Part shown: positions 7,629 to 15,490 of the stretch, one piece after another
How the letters are laid out: the number at the start of each line of letters is the position of its first letter
How positions within the stretch are numbered: position 1 is the first letter of the stretch
From: Bacillota bacterium
Lineage (GTDB): Bacteria; Bacillota; Clostridia; Clostridiales; Clostridiaceae
DNA length: 20,911 nucleotides
Assembly (NCBI GenBank): GCA_023424785.1
Contig: JAFADP010000117.1
Location: 1 to 20,911 of the forward strand
Reading direction: 5' to 3'
Position numbers and translations under genes: made by a program
Notes under the pieces: model-generated
The model's database searches: none
Seen by the model: only the letters and a program-made list of their open reading frames with translations
Told to the model about the DNA's origin: nothing

Positions 7629-7657
7629 ATGTTATCATATACATTTATTGTTGTCAA
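7629..7657 (-). promoter_or_regulatory. promoter of the ABC-2 exporter leader
   Basis: On the minus strand TTGACA (7657-7652), a 17-nt spacer, then TAACAT (7634-7629; 4 of 6 to consensus). The -35 begins directly behind the lipoprotein stop codon. The predicted start is near 7622. Confidence 0.65.
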
Positions 7658-8476
7658 TTATTTTATACAACTTTTAATATATTCTGATGTAAACTGCCTT
7701 CCATTATCAAACTTAAGTTCACTTGTACTTAAAACAGCTTCTATATTATTCTCACCATAAATAACTTTTATGTTTAATGTTTCTATATCATTTTTTAAAT
7801 TTGTTAAACATATATTTACATAAGACGATATAATAGATTCATCACTTGGAGTTGTTTCTCTATCTACACTTCCATCAACATCTGCAACTTCAATTGTAAT
7901 ATTTAATGTACTTCCATCCTTTGAAGTTTCTATACTATCTCCATAAACACTAAAATCTGATTTTATTTGTTCAACATCTGTTTCTCCCTCTTCTAAACCA
8001 GTATCAGTTAATGATGTATCTTTTTCTTGAAGATAATTTCCAAACTCAAAAGTAGAATAATCTCCTGTTTCTACATCTGCACCTTTAGAAAAACTTCCTT
8101 GTGGTGCATAATCTACTCTTCCAAGTTCATATCCATTTCCAACAGTAGACTCATCTTCATAAAAGCCCATAGTAAGAGCATTTATTTCATTTTCATCAGT
8201 ATAGTCTAATGCTTCTTTTTTAGCTATATTAAGTAAGTCATCTAAAGTATAATTACTATCATTAATTTTTATTAACATAACCTTATTAACTACTTCGTTA
8301 TAGCTTGAATCTTCTACTTTAACAACTTTATACTCTGGAAGTGAAACTTCATTTAAGCTTTCTTCTATAGAAGCTCTATTAGGATCTTCTTTTTTACTAC
8401 TTTTATTTCCACAACCTATAAAAGCAAATGCCATTGTAAATGTTAATATTAAAGCTAATAATTTTACTCTTCTCAT
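7658..8476 (-). CDS. putative lipoprotein of unknown function
   Basis: A 272-residue protein with a lipoprotein signal: MRRVK, a hydrophobic core, and FIGC with the lipidated Cys at residue 22. It is followed by a short Ser/Lys/Asp-rich linker. It should be exported and anchored on the outer face of the membrane. The mature part is hydrophilic and acidic and alternates beta-prone and acidic segments; I recognise no enzyme motif. Clostridia carry many such proteins. It has its own putative promoter (8514-8506) and ends where the exporter leader promoter begins, so it need not be functionally linked to the exporter. The start is supported by GAGGG about seven nt upstream. Confidence 0.75.
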   Translation of the reverse strand: MRRVKLLALILTFTMAFAFIGCGNKSSKKEDPNRASIEESLNEVSLPEYKVVKVEDSSYNEVVNKVMLIKINDSNYTLDDLLNIAKKEALDYTDENEINALTMGFYEDESTVGNGYELGRVDYAPQGSFSKGADVETGDYSTFEFGNYLQEKDTSLTDTGLEEGETDVEQIKSDFSVYGDSIETSKDGSTLNITIEVADVDGSVDRETTPSDESIISSYVNICLTNLKNDIETLNIKVIYGENNIEAVLSTSELKFDNGRQFTSEYIKSCIK

Positions 8477-8505
8477 ATCCTATCCCTCATTTGTGTTTTT
8501 TCTTA

Positions 8506-8514
8506 ATTTTACCA
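8506..8514 (-). promoter_or_regulatory. possible extended -10 promoter for the lipoprotein gene
   Basis: TGG followed by TAAAAT (8511-8506) on the minus strand resembles an extended -10 element. There is no convincing -35. It lies about 30 nt upstream of the lipoprotein start and 37 nt after the stop of the preceding gene, with no clear terminator between. Confidence 0.35.
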
Positions 8515-8550
8515 CACTTTTCATAAAAATATATTATTTTCTTATTAAAT

Positions 8551-9741
8551 TTAATATATTTCTATATTTTCTTCCTTTTCTCCATAACTTAAATAACATT
8601 TATAAGGTTTAATAGTTTTAATTATATCTTCTATAAAAGCCTCTTTGTTTTTTGTTACTAAAGTATTATTTTTAATGTACTTTGCTTTCTTTTCTATTAC
8701 ATCTAAACAAGTTATAGCTAAGGATTTTTCTATATTAAATTTAATTCCTTTATTATAATCAAAATTAATATTTTCCTTTAATAAATCAATATCTAAAAGT
8801 CCAAATCTTAAAGTTCCTTGAAATTCATTTGGAATATTAGTTAAGTCTATTATGTTTTTATAAGGCGTAGTATATACTTCGTTAGGACAAGGACCTGCAC
8901 CATGTCTTGTTAAATAGCATCTAGTAATATAAATTACCTCTATATTAATATTTTCTTTATCTACTAATAAAATTAAAGGATTTTCTATTCCTGTATTTGA
9001 ATTTGTTACATGTGGAAAGTACTTATAATCCTTATGAAGCATAAGTCCCTGAGCACCTTCAAAAACTCCTGTATAATATTTTTCAAATATGCTATTAAAA
9101 TCACTTATTTCAACTAATTCTAAAAAGTAATTTAAGTCATTTATAAAATTATTTAATATTTCTTCATTTTCTAATATAGGTTTATACTTTGAAGGAATAT
9201 TATTAACACCTAAAGTTTTAAGTCTTTCATATACATATTCATTCTTTATTTTATATGAAATTTCTTTTATATTTATATTTTTTATATCTTTTATTTTAAA
9301 AGCATATTGTGGATTTCTATTTCTTTCAATAGTTTCATTAAAACCAATGCCACAACTTCCATGACGCTTATTTTCTCTAAAAGTCTCTATAATTTGATTT
9401 ATTATCATATCATATGGAGTTGATATAATACACTCCTTGTCTATATAAACCTTTGGATTTAATCCTAACTTTCTTAATTCATTATATTCTTTAATAAAAA
9501 GTAATGGATTTATTACAAAAAACTGTGATAAAAAGGTTGGTATATTTTTAAAACTTCCTGCTCCAAAATGTCCAAATACATGTCTTCTTCCATCTTTAGT
9601 TACTACTGTATGTCCTGCTTGTGCTCCTGAATTAAATCTTATAACTATAGGATTTTTTGCATTGGAGCAAATATAGTCAGTAATGTGCCCTTTTCCTTCA
9701 TCTCCAAAATTTGCTCCTACTACAATCTTTACTTCTTTCAT
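8551..9741 (-). CDS. divergent adenylosuccinate synthetase (PurA)-like enzyme
   Basis: A 396-residue PurA-fold protein (canonical PurA is about 430). Retained: the GTP/IMP P-loop GDEGKG (residues 13-18, catalytic D14), the catalytic His in GAQAGH (H44), FEGAQGLML with the VTNSNT segment (227-250), and TRHGAGPCPNE (278-288). Changed: the region of E. coli PurA that reads TTGRRRR and binds aspartate is shortened to GTLRF (309-313). The guanine-binding TKLD is TCLD (344-347). The IMP-contacting GTTGRGIGP reads HGSCGIGF (127-134). It therefore probably ligates something other than, or besides, aspartate; this is inference. D14 is kept. It is the last gene of the six-gene unit, not part of a purine operon. 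SD GGAGT precedes the ATG. Confidence 0.85.
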   Translation of the reverse strand: MKEVKIVVGANFGDEGKGHITDYICSNAKNPIVIRFNSGAQAGHTVVTKDGRRHVFGHFGAGSFKNIPTFLSQFFVINPLLFIKEYNELRKLGLNPKVYIDKECIISTPYDMIINQIIETFRENKRHGSCGIGFNETIERNRNPQYAFKIKDIKNINIKEISYKIKNEYVYERLKTLGVNNIPSKYKPILENEEILNNFINDLNYFLELVEISDFNSIFEKYYTGVFEGAQGLMLHKDYKYFPHVTNSNTGIENPLILLVDKENINIEVIYITRCYLTRHGAGPCPNEVYTTPYKNIIDLTNIPNEFQGTLRFGLLDIDLLKENINFDYNKGIKFNIEKSLAITCLDVIEKKAKYIKNNTLVTKNKEAFIEDIIKTIKPYKCYLSYGEKEENIEIY

Positions 9742-9765
9742 ACTATATTCACTCCTTTAAACTCA

Positions 9766-10719
9766 TCAGATAAATTTATTTTTTATATCTTTACAGAATC
9801 TAATAAAACCATTTTTATTTTCTTCTTTATATGGTACTAAGTTATTTAATGCATTTTCTAAAACTATTGATGTAGTATTATCCCAGCTATTTATAACCTC
9901 TTCTTTAGTTTCTCCATTCATTATTTGAAGTGTAGAAACTATAAGTTCTGATATTTTTTTATGATTTTCAAGTGGCAATACTCTTTGACCTAATATTCTT
10001 CTCCACTCATCCATTACCTTATCCTTATGCATTCTTGCATAGCTTCCTTCTAAAGCTACAATATGAAAAACCTCATATTGTTTACTTACTAAATTATAAA
10101 GATCCTTTGTACTTAAACTTTCAAATTGTGGTGTATATCCTAAAACTCTTTCTATTTCTCCCTTTAATATTTCTTTAGGTGGACATTCATCACCTATAGT
10201 AAATAAATATCCTTTCTTTCCTCTCTTTATATAGTTATCACATTTAGTATGCATACTTGCAAAGTACCATGGAAGAGTGTAGCTTTCACAACTATTTCCT
10301 CCACCACCTTTCTCTAAATAAAGCTTAGTTAATTGTTCTGCTATTCTTATATCTGCTTCAAACTGAGTAACTTGAAGGGGTGCCCTATCAAATTTTACAT
10401 CTCCAATTCCCATAAACATTATTTGAGGATCTTCTATTGGCTTTCTGTTGTATATTTCTGTTGCAAGATTTTTCAATCCTTCTTTTGCCATTTCATTTAA
10501 AATAAATCCCATAGAACCTGTTACATCTAACCCTATTATAACTGGTGTTGAATTAGGATTATCAACATTATCTAGCCCCTCTCTAAAAATAACTCCATAA
10601 GGATTTAAGTCATTATGAATACTTCTATTTACATAAATATCTTCAACACGTTCCTTTCCTGAAATATTTTCATTACTATACCTTTTCCAATCATCAGCAC
10701 TCCATCTACCATATCCCAT
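9766..10719 (-). CDS. von Willebrand factor A (VWA) domain protein
   Basis: A 317-residue soluble protein. Residues 58-230 form a VWA domain with a MIDAS-type metal site: DVTGS at 65-69 (Thr for the usual first Ser), a glycine-rich GGGGNS loop at 138-143 and TIGDE at 174-178. The N-terminus MGYGRWSADDW is a distinctive pre-domain. There is no signal peptide or membrane segment, so it is cytoplasmic. VWA proteins usually act as metal-dependent assembly or adaptor modules. Its start is 1 nt after the J-domain gene stop, and its AGGAGG lies inside that gene, so the two are almost certainly co-translated and may work together. Proteins of this look also occur, in my recollection, in large phages beside nicotinamide salvage genes; that needs a search. 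Confidence 0.85.
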   Translation of the reverse strand: MGYGRWSADDWKRYSNENISGKERVEDIYVNRSIHNDLNPYGVIFREGLDNVDNPNSTPVIIGLDVTGSMGFILNEMAKEGLKNLATEIYNRKPIEDPQIMFMGIGDVKFDRAPLQVTQFEADIRIAEQLTKLYLEKGGGGNSCESYTLPWYFASMHTKCDNYIKRGKKGYLFTIGDECPPKEILKGEIERVLGYTPQFESLSTKDLYNLVSKQYEVFHIVALEGSYARMHKDKVMDEWRRILGQRVLPLENHKKISELIVSTLQIMNGETKEEVINSWDNTTSIVLENALNNLVPYKEENKNGFIRFCKDIKNKFI

Positions 10720-10720
10720 T

Positions 10721-11758
10721 TTACATTCCTCCTAAATTCTCATATAAATTTTCTATTTTCATTTCTATAAATTTTCTCTTTCCAAAGGCTTTATCTAGTA
10801 CTTTATTATAATCTTCATATTCTTTAAAAGGATTATTACTACATGGTCCCCTTAACCATAAAACTAATTCCCTTGGTATATTACTATTTAAAGCTAATTC
10901 AATTCCTGTTTTATCTCCTAAAATAATTCTCCCAATAAGCTTTATACATTCTAAATCTAAAGTTGTATTAGAAATTCTACTTTCTTTTATTGAATTACTC
11001 ATTACATCATAAACTTCTTTACATACACCTTTCATTTCCTCATTTTTATAAGTTGTATACCACCACCCTCCAAGAAGTGCTCCACTATGATTTTTAGGTG
11101 ATATAAAATAATTATCTAGTGTTATTCCATTATGATTCATATTATTGAAGTTAATAAAACACTCAATGTTATATAAAGAATTTAATATCCATGCCCCATG
11201 TCTTGAAGGTATTGTTTTATAAAAATCTAAAATATCTCTAAGTAAATATAAATCCTCATCCTTTTCTATAACTAAAATACTCTTACTCTTTATTTTTAAG
11301 ACTTTAATTATTTTTGGAATATACTTATTAAATTCTTCCTTCATACATTTATTCGCATATTTAATGCTTTGTATTTTTTCTATATAGTTATTAATCATTT
11401 CTTCATATTCCTCTTCCATAATGTACATAACAGCATTATTACCTATATACATTTTTCCTAATTCGAAAGTATGACAAATGTTATATTTCATACAATAAGA
11501 CTTTCCATCATTACCTTTTAATTTAACTAAATTCTTTTCTATTCTTATACCTTCATTAAGTTCTTCTAATGCTTTTCTATATAACTCATTTATTTTTGTA
11601 CATACATCCACATAAATTTTAGAGTTATAATGTAAATCAGGATGATATATTTTCATTAGTTCAATATATTCCTTTTTTATATCCTTATTAAAGGTTTTAA
11701 ATAGCTCATAAGGACTATTCATACTTAATATTTCTTTTGGCAAATACAAAAAAATCAT
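10721..11758 (-). CDS. J-domain protein with a C-terminal kinase-like (apparently dead) domain
   Basis: A 345-residue protein. Residues about 13-68 are a J domain with the diagnostic HPD at 39-41, so it could stimulate an Hsp70 ATPase. Residues about 90-300 look like a degenerate protein-kinase fold: a segment HNGITLDNYFISP (209-221) resembles the catalytic loop HxDxxxxN...P with the catalytic Asp missing (H209, N216 kept), and the following DFG position reads LGG (229-231). The kinase reading is by eye and uncertain. The gene is 86 nt after the NAMPT-family gene and coupled to the VWA gene. The first ATG has only GAG directly adjacent as SD; an alternative start is M13, which still includes the whole J domain. 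Confidence 0.7.
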   Translation of the reverse strand: MIFLYLPKEILSMNSPYELFKTFNKDIKKEYIELMKIYHPDLHYNSKIYVDVCTKINELYRKALEELNEGIRIEKNLVKLKGNDGKSYCMKYNICHTFELGKMYIGNNAVMYIMEEEYEEMINNYIEKIQSIKYANKCMKEEFNKYIPKIIKVLKIKSKSILVIEKDEDLYLLRDILDFYKTIPSRHGAWILNSLYNIECFINFNNMNHNGITLDNYFISPKNHSGALLGGWWYTTYKNEEMKGVCKEVYDVMSNSIKESRISNTTLDLECIKLIGRIILGDKTGIELALNSNIPRELVLWLRGPCSNNPFKEYEDYNKVLDKAFGKRKFIEMKIENLYENLGGM

Positions 11759-11814
11759 CTCACTTTAAATCATTTAAATATTATCTTTTTGATACTAAGT
11801 AATTTTAAAATTTT

Positions 11815-11837
11815 AGGCTGTTTGAATGAAACAACCT
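11815..11837. repeat. inverted repeat between the NAMPT-family and J-domain genes
   Basis: Arms 11815-11823 and 11829-11837 form a nine-pair hairpin with one mismatch (a G-U in minus-strand RNA) and a 5-nt loop, in the only sizeable gap inside the six-gene unit. On the minus strand it is not followed by a U run, so it is more likely a processing or stability element, or a weak boundary, than a full terminator. Confidence 0.45.
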
Positions 11838-11844
11838 TTGTATT

Positions 11845-13314
11845 CTAAAATTCTGGATGTAACTTATGTCTTATTTCTTCTAATGTAAAATCTCTTAACA
11901 ATTTTCCATTCTTAAATACTGGCTTTAATAAATTATCTTTAAGTTCATTTCTTTCACTTATACTTAACTCATCTTTATATAAAATATCATCACCACTTCT
12001 ATATACATAACACATACCTTTTTGAGATTTTTTAAAGTTTCCATTATCAGTTTTTGGTGCTTTAAATATAAATCTTTCTTCTCCATTAATAACTGCATGA
12101 GTGGCTTTTAACGCAAATCCAAAAGTATCTCTTGTATTATATTGATATGTGTATGATCCTATTCCAAAAGTACAATTAGCTACACTAAATCCTTTTTTAG
12201 ATAATCCTTCACAAATAGCTTCACATCTTTCAACAGTTATACTATCTCCATAAATTGTTCCTATATGAGAATTTAAAACCTTATATCCTTTAGAATTAAT
12301 TTCTCCTCCAAATATTTCATAAAGTAATTCTACTGTTCCTTTATATTCTGGACTTCCTACTTCTGCTTCTTCATCTCCACAAATAATTTTAACAGGATCT
12401 CCACTATCTCCTCTTATAACTACTTTACCCTCTCTATTTAATATATCTTCTTTTAACTTTGGAAGAAGATTAGTTATTATATTCCAATAATCATAAGTAT
12501 CACTTACAATACTTAAAGTTCCACTTGGAAATACTTCATTTATTAATCTTCTATATGCTCTCTCTTCATCTTGTCCATAACTACACATTACACTATGCTC
12601 TGTAGAAGGAGTTCCAAGACCTACAACTTCATTATTAACATTTGCATTATAATATTTTTCTAAAAATAAAATAGATGGTATTGTAGCTGTTCCTACAAAA
12701 GATAATAAATGTCCAGCACCGCTTACTTCTGCACTTTCAAGAGAAGAAAATCCTCTCATACTAAAATCTCCACAAGCTTTATTTATAGGTGCCTTATCTT
12801 CTGTTAAAGCAAAATACTTTTCTATTATTTCTCTATATCTATATGCAATAGTAGCACTTGTCATTGGTTGCCATATATGACAACTCATAAGAGTTTCTAA
12901 ATAGTTTACAAGCCATGCAAAGTCTTTATGAGTATTAGTTATTTCAATCATTGGAGTTTTAATATTAACTCTCTCCCCTTCTTCTACTGCATTTATTTCA
13001 ATAGGTAAATATCCTAGGTCGTGTAAACTTTCTATATGCTTTGTATCACTTGCTAAAGGACTCATAGTTTTTGAAATAACTCTTTTATATTCTTCTACAA
13101 CCTCTTCTTTATTCTTATTAAAAAAGTTATCATTAAAATAATCTATTAAATATTTCTTTATAAATGGCTGAAGACCAAACATAACAACTTTATTCATATT
13201 TTCTTTTCTAGACATTCTTGGTGTCCAGTAACTAACAAGCTTTGTCATATTTTCTTCATAACACATATGATGTATTGTTTTATAAAAATCAGTTAACAAT
13301 AATGGATTTGTCAT
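11845..13314 (-). CDS. nadV: nicotinamide/nicotinate phosphoribosyltransferase (NAMPT/NadV family)
   Basis: A 489-residue protein aligning end to end by eye with human NAMPT (491 residues), which joins nicotinamide to PRPP to make NMN. The phosphorylated catalytic His is H240 in STEHSV. The PRPP and ribose contacts R301 and D303 are in VIRGDSGDP, followed by YGDS (D357) and the FGIGSYTYQ loop (383-391). Departures: the position of human Asp219, which recognises the carboxamide, is A210 (FVGTATI where GTDT is usual). The segment before the catalytic His reads GLGTPSTEH rather than GSVPATEH, and RGDSG replaces RPDSG. It is downstream of a nicotinamidase-like gene and a Prs-like gene. It could use nicotinamide, nicotinate or, as in the phage NARP1 route, ADP-ribose pyrophosphate. 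SD AGGGGG precedes the ATG. Confidence 0.88.
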   Translation of the reverse strand: MTNPLLLTDFYKTIHHMCYEENMTKLVSYWTPRMSRKENMNKVVMFGLQPFIKKYLIDYFNDNFFNKNKEEVVEEYKRVISKTMSPLASDTKHIESLHDLGYLPIEINAVEEGERVNIKTPMIEITNTHKDFAWLVNYLETLMSCHIWQPMTSATIAYRYREIIEKYFALTEDKAPINKACGDFSMRGFSSLESAEVSGAGHLLSFVGTATIPSILFLEKYYNANVNNEVVGLGTPSTEHSVMCSYGQDEERAYRRLINEVFPSGTLSIVSDTYDYWNIITNLLPKLKEDILNREGKVVIRGDSGDPVKIICGDEEAEVGSPEYKGTVELLYEIFGGEINSKGYKVLNSHIGTIYGDSITVERCEAICEGLSKKGFSVANCTFGIGSYTYQYNTRDTFGFALKATHAVINGEERFIFKAPKTDNGNFKKSQKGMCYVYRSGDDILYKDELSISERNELKDNLLKPVFKNGKLLRDFTLEEIRHKLHPEF

Positions 13315-13345
13315 AATATCCCCCTACCCTTTTATACTTAATTTA

Positions 13346-13882
13346 TTATCTTTCTACTTTAATTTGAAAACTTTCCATTACATTTAATGCTTCATTATGC
13401 ATATTATCATCAAAACTTGCACATAAACTTCCAATTACCTTTATATTTGCATTTGGAAATGAAGTTTGGAAAGTAACTGCATTACTTATTACACATATAT
13501 TTGTTACAACCCCTAAAATCTCTATATTTTCTACATCTCCTAAAGTTTCCTTAAGCTTAATCATATCTTCTGGTGCTATTCCAAAAGCTCCTTTATTTAT
13601 ATGAATTGTATTTTCTACATTTACAAATTCATTAAGCTTTCCATAAAGTTCATGTCCTTCTGTTCCTAAATAACAATGTGGCACTGGAAGACTCTTTCCT
13701 TCTCTAGTTTCTAAATAGTTTTCTTTATGAGTGTCATAAGTAAATATAACCTTATTTCCTTTACTTAAGTATTCTTTTACCTTATTATAAATTCCATCTT
13801 CTAAAGATTCTGCTTTTTTAAAACCTAGTGATCCATTTACAAAATCTTTTTGATAATCTACAACTACTAATACATCTTTCAT
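13346..13882 (-). CDS. nicotinamidase/isochorismatase-family cysteine hydrolase
   Basis: A 178-residue isochorismatase-fold hydrolase. The catalytic triad is visible as Asp in VVVDYQKDF (D9), Lys in INKGAFG (near residue 92) and Cys in VTNICVIS (near residue 129). A PncA-like metal site is partly visible: D and H of YDTH (near residue 49) and His of PHC. A third metal His is not obvious. PncA-type enzymes turn nicotinamide into nicotinate. The neighbours (Prs-like and NAMPT-like) support that role, but related hydrolases cleave other amides. It starts 13 nt after the Prs-like stop with a good GGAG. Confidence 0.8.
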   Translation of the reverse strand: MKDVLVVVDYQKDFVNGSLGFKKAESLEDGIYNKVKEYLSKGNKVIFTYDTHKENYLETREGKSLPVPHCYLGTEGHELYGKLNEFVNVENTIHINKGAFGIAPEDMIKLKETLGDVENIEILGVVTNICVISNAVTFQTSFPNANIKVIGSLCASFDDNMHNEALNVMESFQIKVER

Positions 13883-13895
13883 TTTATCTACTCCT

Positions 13896-14687
13896 TTATA
13901 TAATGCTTCTTATTATTAATTTTTCATGTTTGTTATTTAGAATACTATCTGTAGTATACACTTTTTTTATTACATTTGTCTTTAAAATTTCTCCTTCAAA
14001 TATAGAATTTTCACAATGTGTTACTACTAAATAAATATCTTTTGCTCCAATTTCCTTAAGCTTTTCTCCACTTAACATAAAAGTTCCACCTTTTGAACAT
14101 AAATCATCAACTATAATAGCATTAAATTCTCCTTGTGGTATTTCTCCATTTATATCTAAACTTAATATTCTTCCAGTTTTAAAATCTCTTTTTTTACTAC
14201 AAGTTAAAACCTTACTATATGAAATTTGTTTTAAATATCTTTTTTCTGCTCCTGCATCTGGAAAAACTAAATATAAGTTTTCTAAGTTTAATTCTTTTAT
14301 AAGGTCTTCAGTAATTTTTGCACTCATATTAATAACCTTAACTCTATCTAGTAATGCTACACATACATCTGAATGTGGTTCATAAATAGTAACACTTTTA
14401 AAATTTAATGAATTTATTATTTTGCACATATATTTTAAAGTAAATAATGTTACTCCTTCTGTTCTATCCATTCTACTGTAAGGCATATAAGGTATAACCA
14501 AACTACTTTGTAAATTTAATTCATCTAAATAATTTTTTATAAATATTAAATTAGTTATATCTTCATTATTTTCAAACTTAATTTTAATAACATTATCATC
14601 TTTTATTTCAATATCTTCACTTTTAATTAAGCACTCTCCATTAGGAAATTTCTTAATTTCCACTTTTTTATTATTTACTAATATCAT
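13896..14687 (-). CDS. ribose-phosphate pyrophosphokinase-like protein (short Prs paralogue)
   Basis: A 263-residue protein, clearly shorter than housekeeping PRPP synthetase (about 315). Recognisable Prs landmarks are PYMPYSRMDR (residues 66-75, ATP loop, usually PYFGYARQDR), FPDAGAEKR (142-150), CSKKRD (163-168) and the PRPP loop VDDLCSKGGT (193-202, usually VDDIIDTGGT). The family transfers pyrophosphate from ATP to ribose-5-phosphate. Divergent relatives in phages instead act on ADP-ribose (Adps in NARP1). Sitting two genes before a NAMPT-family gene, it probably supplies that enzyme's activated sugar. It is the first gene of the unit behind a strong promoter. SD GAGGGG precedes the ATG. 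Confidence 0.85.
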   Translation of the reverse strand: MILVNNKKVEIKKFPNGECLIKSEDIEIKDDNVIKIKFENNEDITNLIFIKNYLDELNLQSSLVIPYMPYSRMDRTEGVTLFTLKYMCKIINSLNFKSVTIYEPHSDVCVALLDRVKVINMSAKITEDLIKELNLENLYLVFPDAGAEKRYLKQISYSKVLTCSKKRDFKTGRILSLDINGEIPQGEFNAIIVDDLCSKGGTFMLSGEKLKEIGAKDIYLVVTHCENSIFEGEILKTNVIKKVYTTDSILNNKHEKLIIRSII

Positions 14688-14741
14688 ATAATCCCCTCAC
14701 AAATAATCTCATAGATAATATCAAATTGACTTTATGTAATT

Positions 14742-14770
14742 ATAATATGCCATATCCCTTTTTTTGTCAA
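14742..14770 (-). promoter_or_regulatory. strong sigma-A promoter of the six-gene NAD-related unit
   Basis: On the minus strand TTGACA (14770-14765), 17-nt spacer, TATTAT (14747-14742; 5 of 6). The predicted start is near 14735, giving a leader of about 48 nt before the Prs-like gene. It immediately follows the HD-gene terminator, so the six genes can be expressed apart from the regulator. Confidence 0.75.
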
Positions 14771-14776
14771 TAGAAA

Positions 14777-14814
14777 ATGTAAATTTATTACTGAAAATAA
14801 TAATAAATTTACAT
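14777..14814 (-). terminator. terminator after the HD-domain gene
   Basis: A perfect 14-bp A/T-rich stem (arms 14777-14790 and 14801-14814, 10-nt loop) followed on the minus strand by TTTTC. It starts seven nt after the HD-gene stop. The lack of G-C pairs may make it leaky. Confidence 0.65.
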
Positions 14815-14820
14815 CTAGTC

Positions 14821-15480
14821 TTACATAACCTTTTGATTATTAATAATAAGTACAAACTTTATATTTAATTTTTCTGCTGCTTTTCTACATAACAACATTC
14901 TTCCTAAGAAAATTTCAAAGTAATCCATTACTGATGATATTTCAGTATCTATTGTTATATCTAAAATAATAGATTTCTTATCTTCTGAAAAATAAGTTGA
15001 GGACTTTTCAACTGCATAATTTACTCTATCATGAATATCAAAAGTAGAAAAATCATTATTTCTTACTCTACTTCTTCTAACATCTGTTTTATCACCTATT
15101 ATAAGTGCTGCTGCCACCTCATTTACAGCTACAGCTGTACCTTCATCATGATTTCCTATAGCTGTAATAATAGTTGCTATTTCTTCTGGATCTGCTCCTA
15201 ATCTATCTAATATTCTAAATGCCATAACAGCTCCACTTTGAGCATGGTCTACTCTATTTATTACATTACCTATATCATGTAAATATCCTGCAATTTGAGC
15301 AAGCTCTGCTAATCTTTCATCATAACCTAAAGTTAATAATATATGTTTAGCTATTGCAGATACCTTAGTTACATGAGCAAAACTATGCTCTGTATATCCT
15401 AAGGCTTTAAGTGATTCATCTGCCTTTTCAATATAAACTTTTATTTCTTTATCATTTTTTACATCTTCATAGTTAATCAT
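14821..15480 (-). CDS. HD-domain metal-dependent phosphohydrolase
   Basis: A 219-residue protein with the HD metal-binding set: H36, the H68-D69 pair in YLHDIGN, H79, H111 in GNHDEG and D130 in IIGDKTD. HD hydrolases cleave phosphoester bonds in nucleotides or signalling molecules; the substrate here is unknown. The frame is open to an ATG at 15516, but that lies inside the preceding gene. The ATG at 15480 has AGGAG seven nt upstream and begins 10 nt after the NrtR-like stop. The gene is co-transcribed with the regulator and is adjacent to the NAD-related unit, so a nucleotide substrate connected with NAD metabolism is plausible but unproven. Confidence 0.85.
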   Translation of the reverse strand: MINYEDVKNDKEIKVYIEKADESLKALGYTEHSFAHVTKVSAIAKHILLTLGYDERLAELAQIAGYLHDIGNVINRVDHAQSGAVMAFRILDRLGADPEEIATIITAIGNHDEGTAVAVNEVAAALIIGDKTDVRRSRVRNNDFSTFDIHDRVNYAVEKSSTYFSEDKKSIILDITIDTEISSVMDYFEIFLGRMLLCRKAAEKLNIKFVLIINNQKVM

Positions 15481-15490
15481 TTTCTTTCTC

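Noticed and set aside
8551..9741. PurZ (2-aminoadenine genome synthesis) enzyme
   Set aside because: The catalytic Asp of GDEGKG is retained, which is PurA-like, and no companion Z-genome genes are present.
11815..11837. Terminator splitting the six-gene unit between NAMPT-like and J-domain genes
   Set aside because: On the minus strand the hairpin is not followed by a U run, so it does not meet the criteria for an intrinsic terminator.
11845..14687. Firm assignment as the phage NARP1 pathway
   Set aside because: Prs/NAMPT-like pairs also occur in ordinary nicotinamide salvage with NrtR, and I cannot separate the two by eye. It is kept only as a hypothesis.
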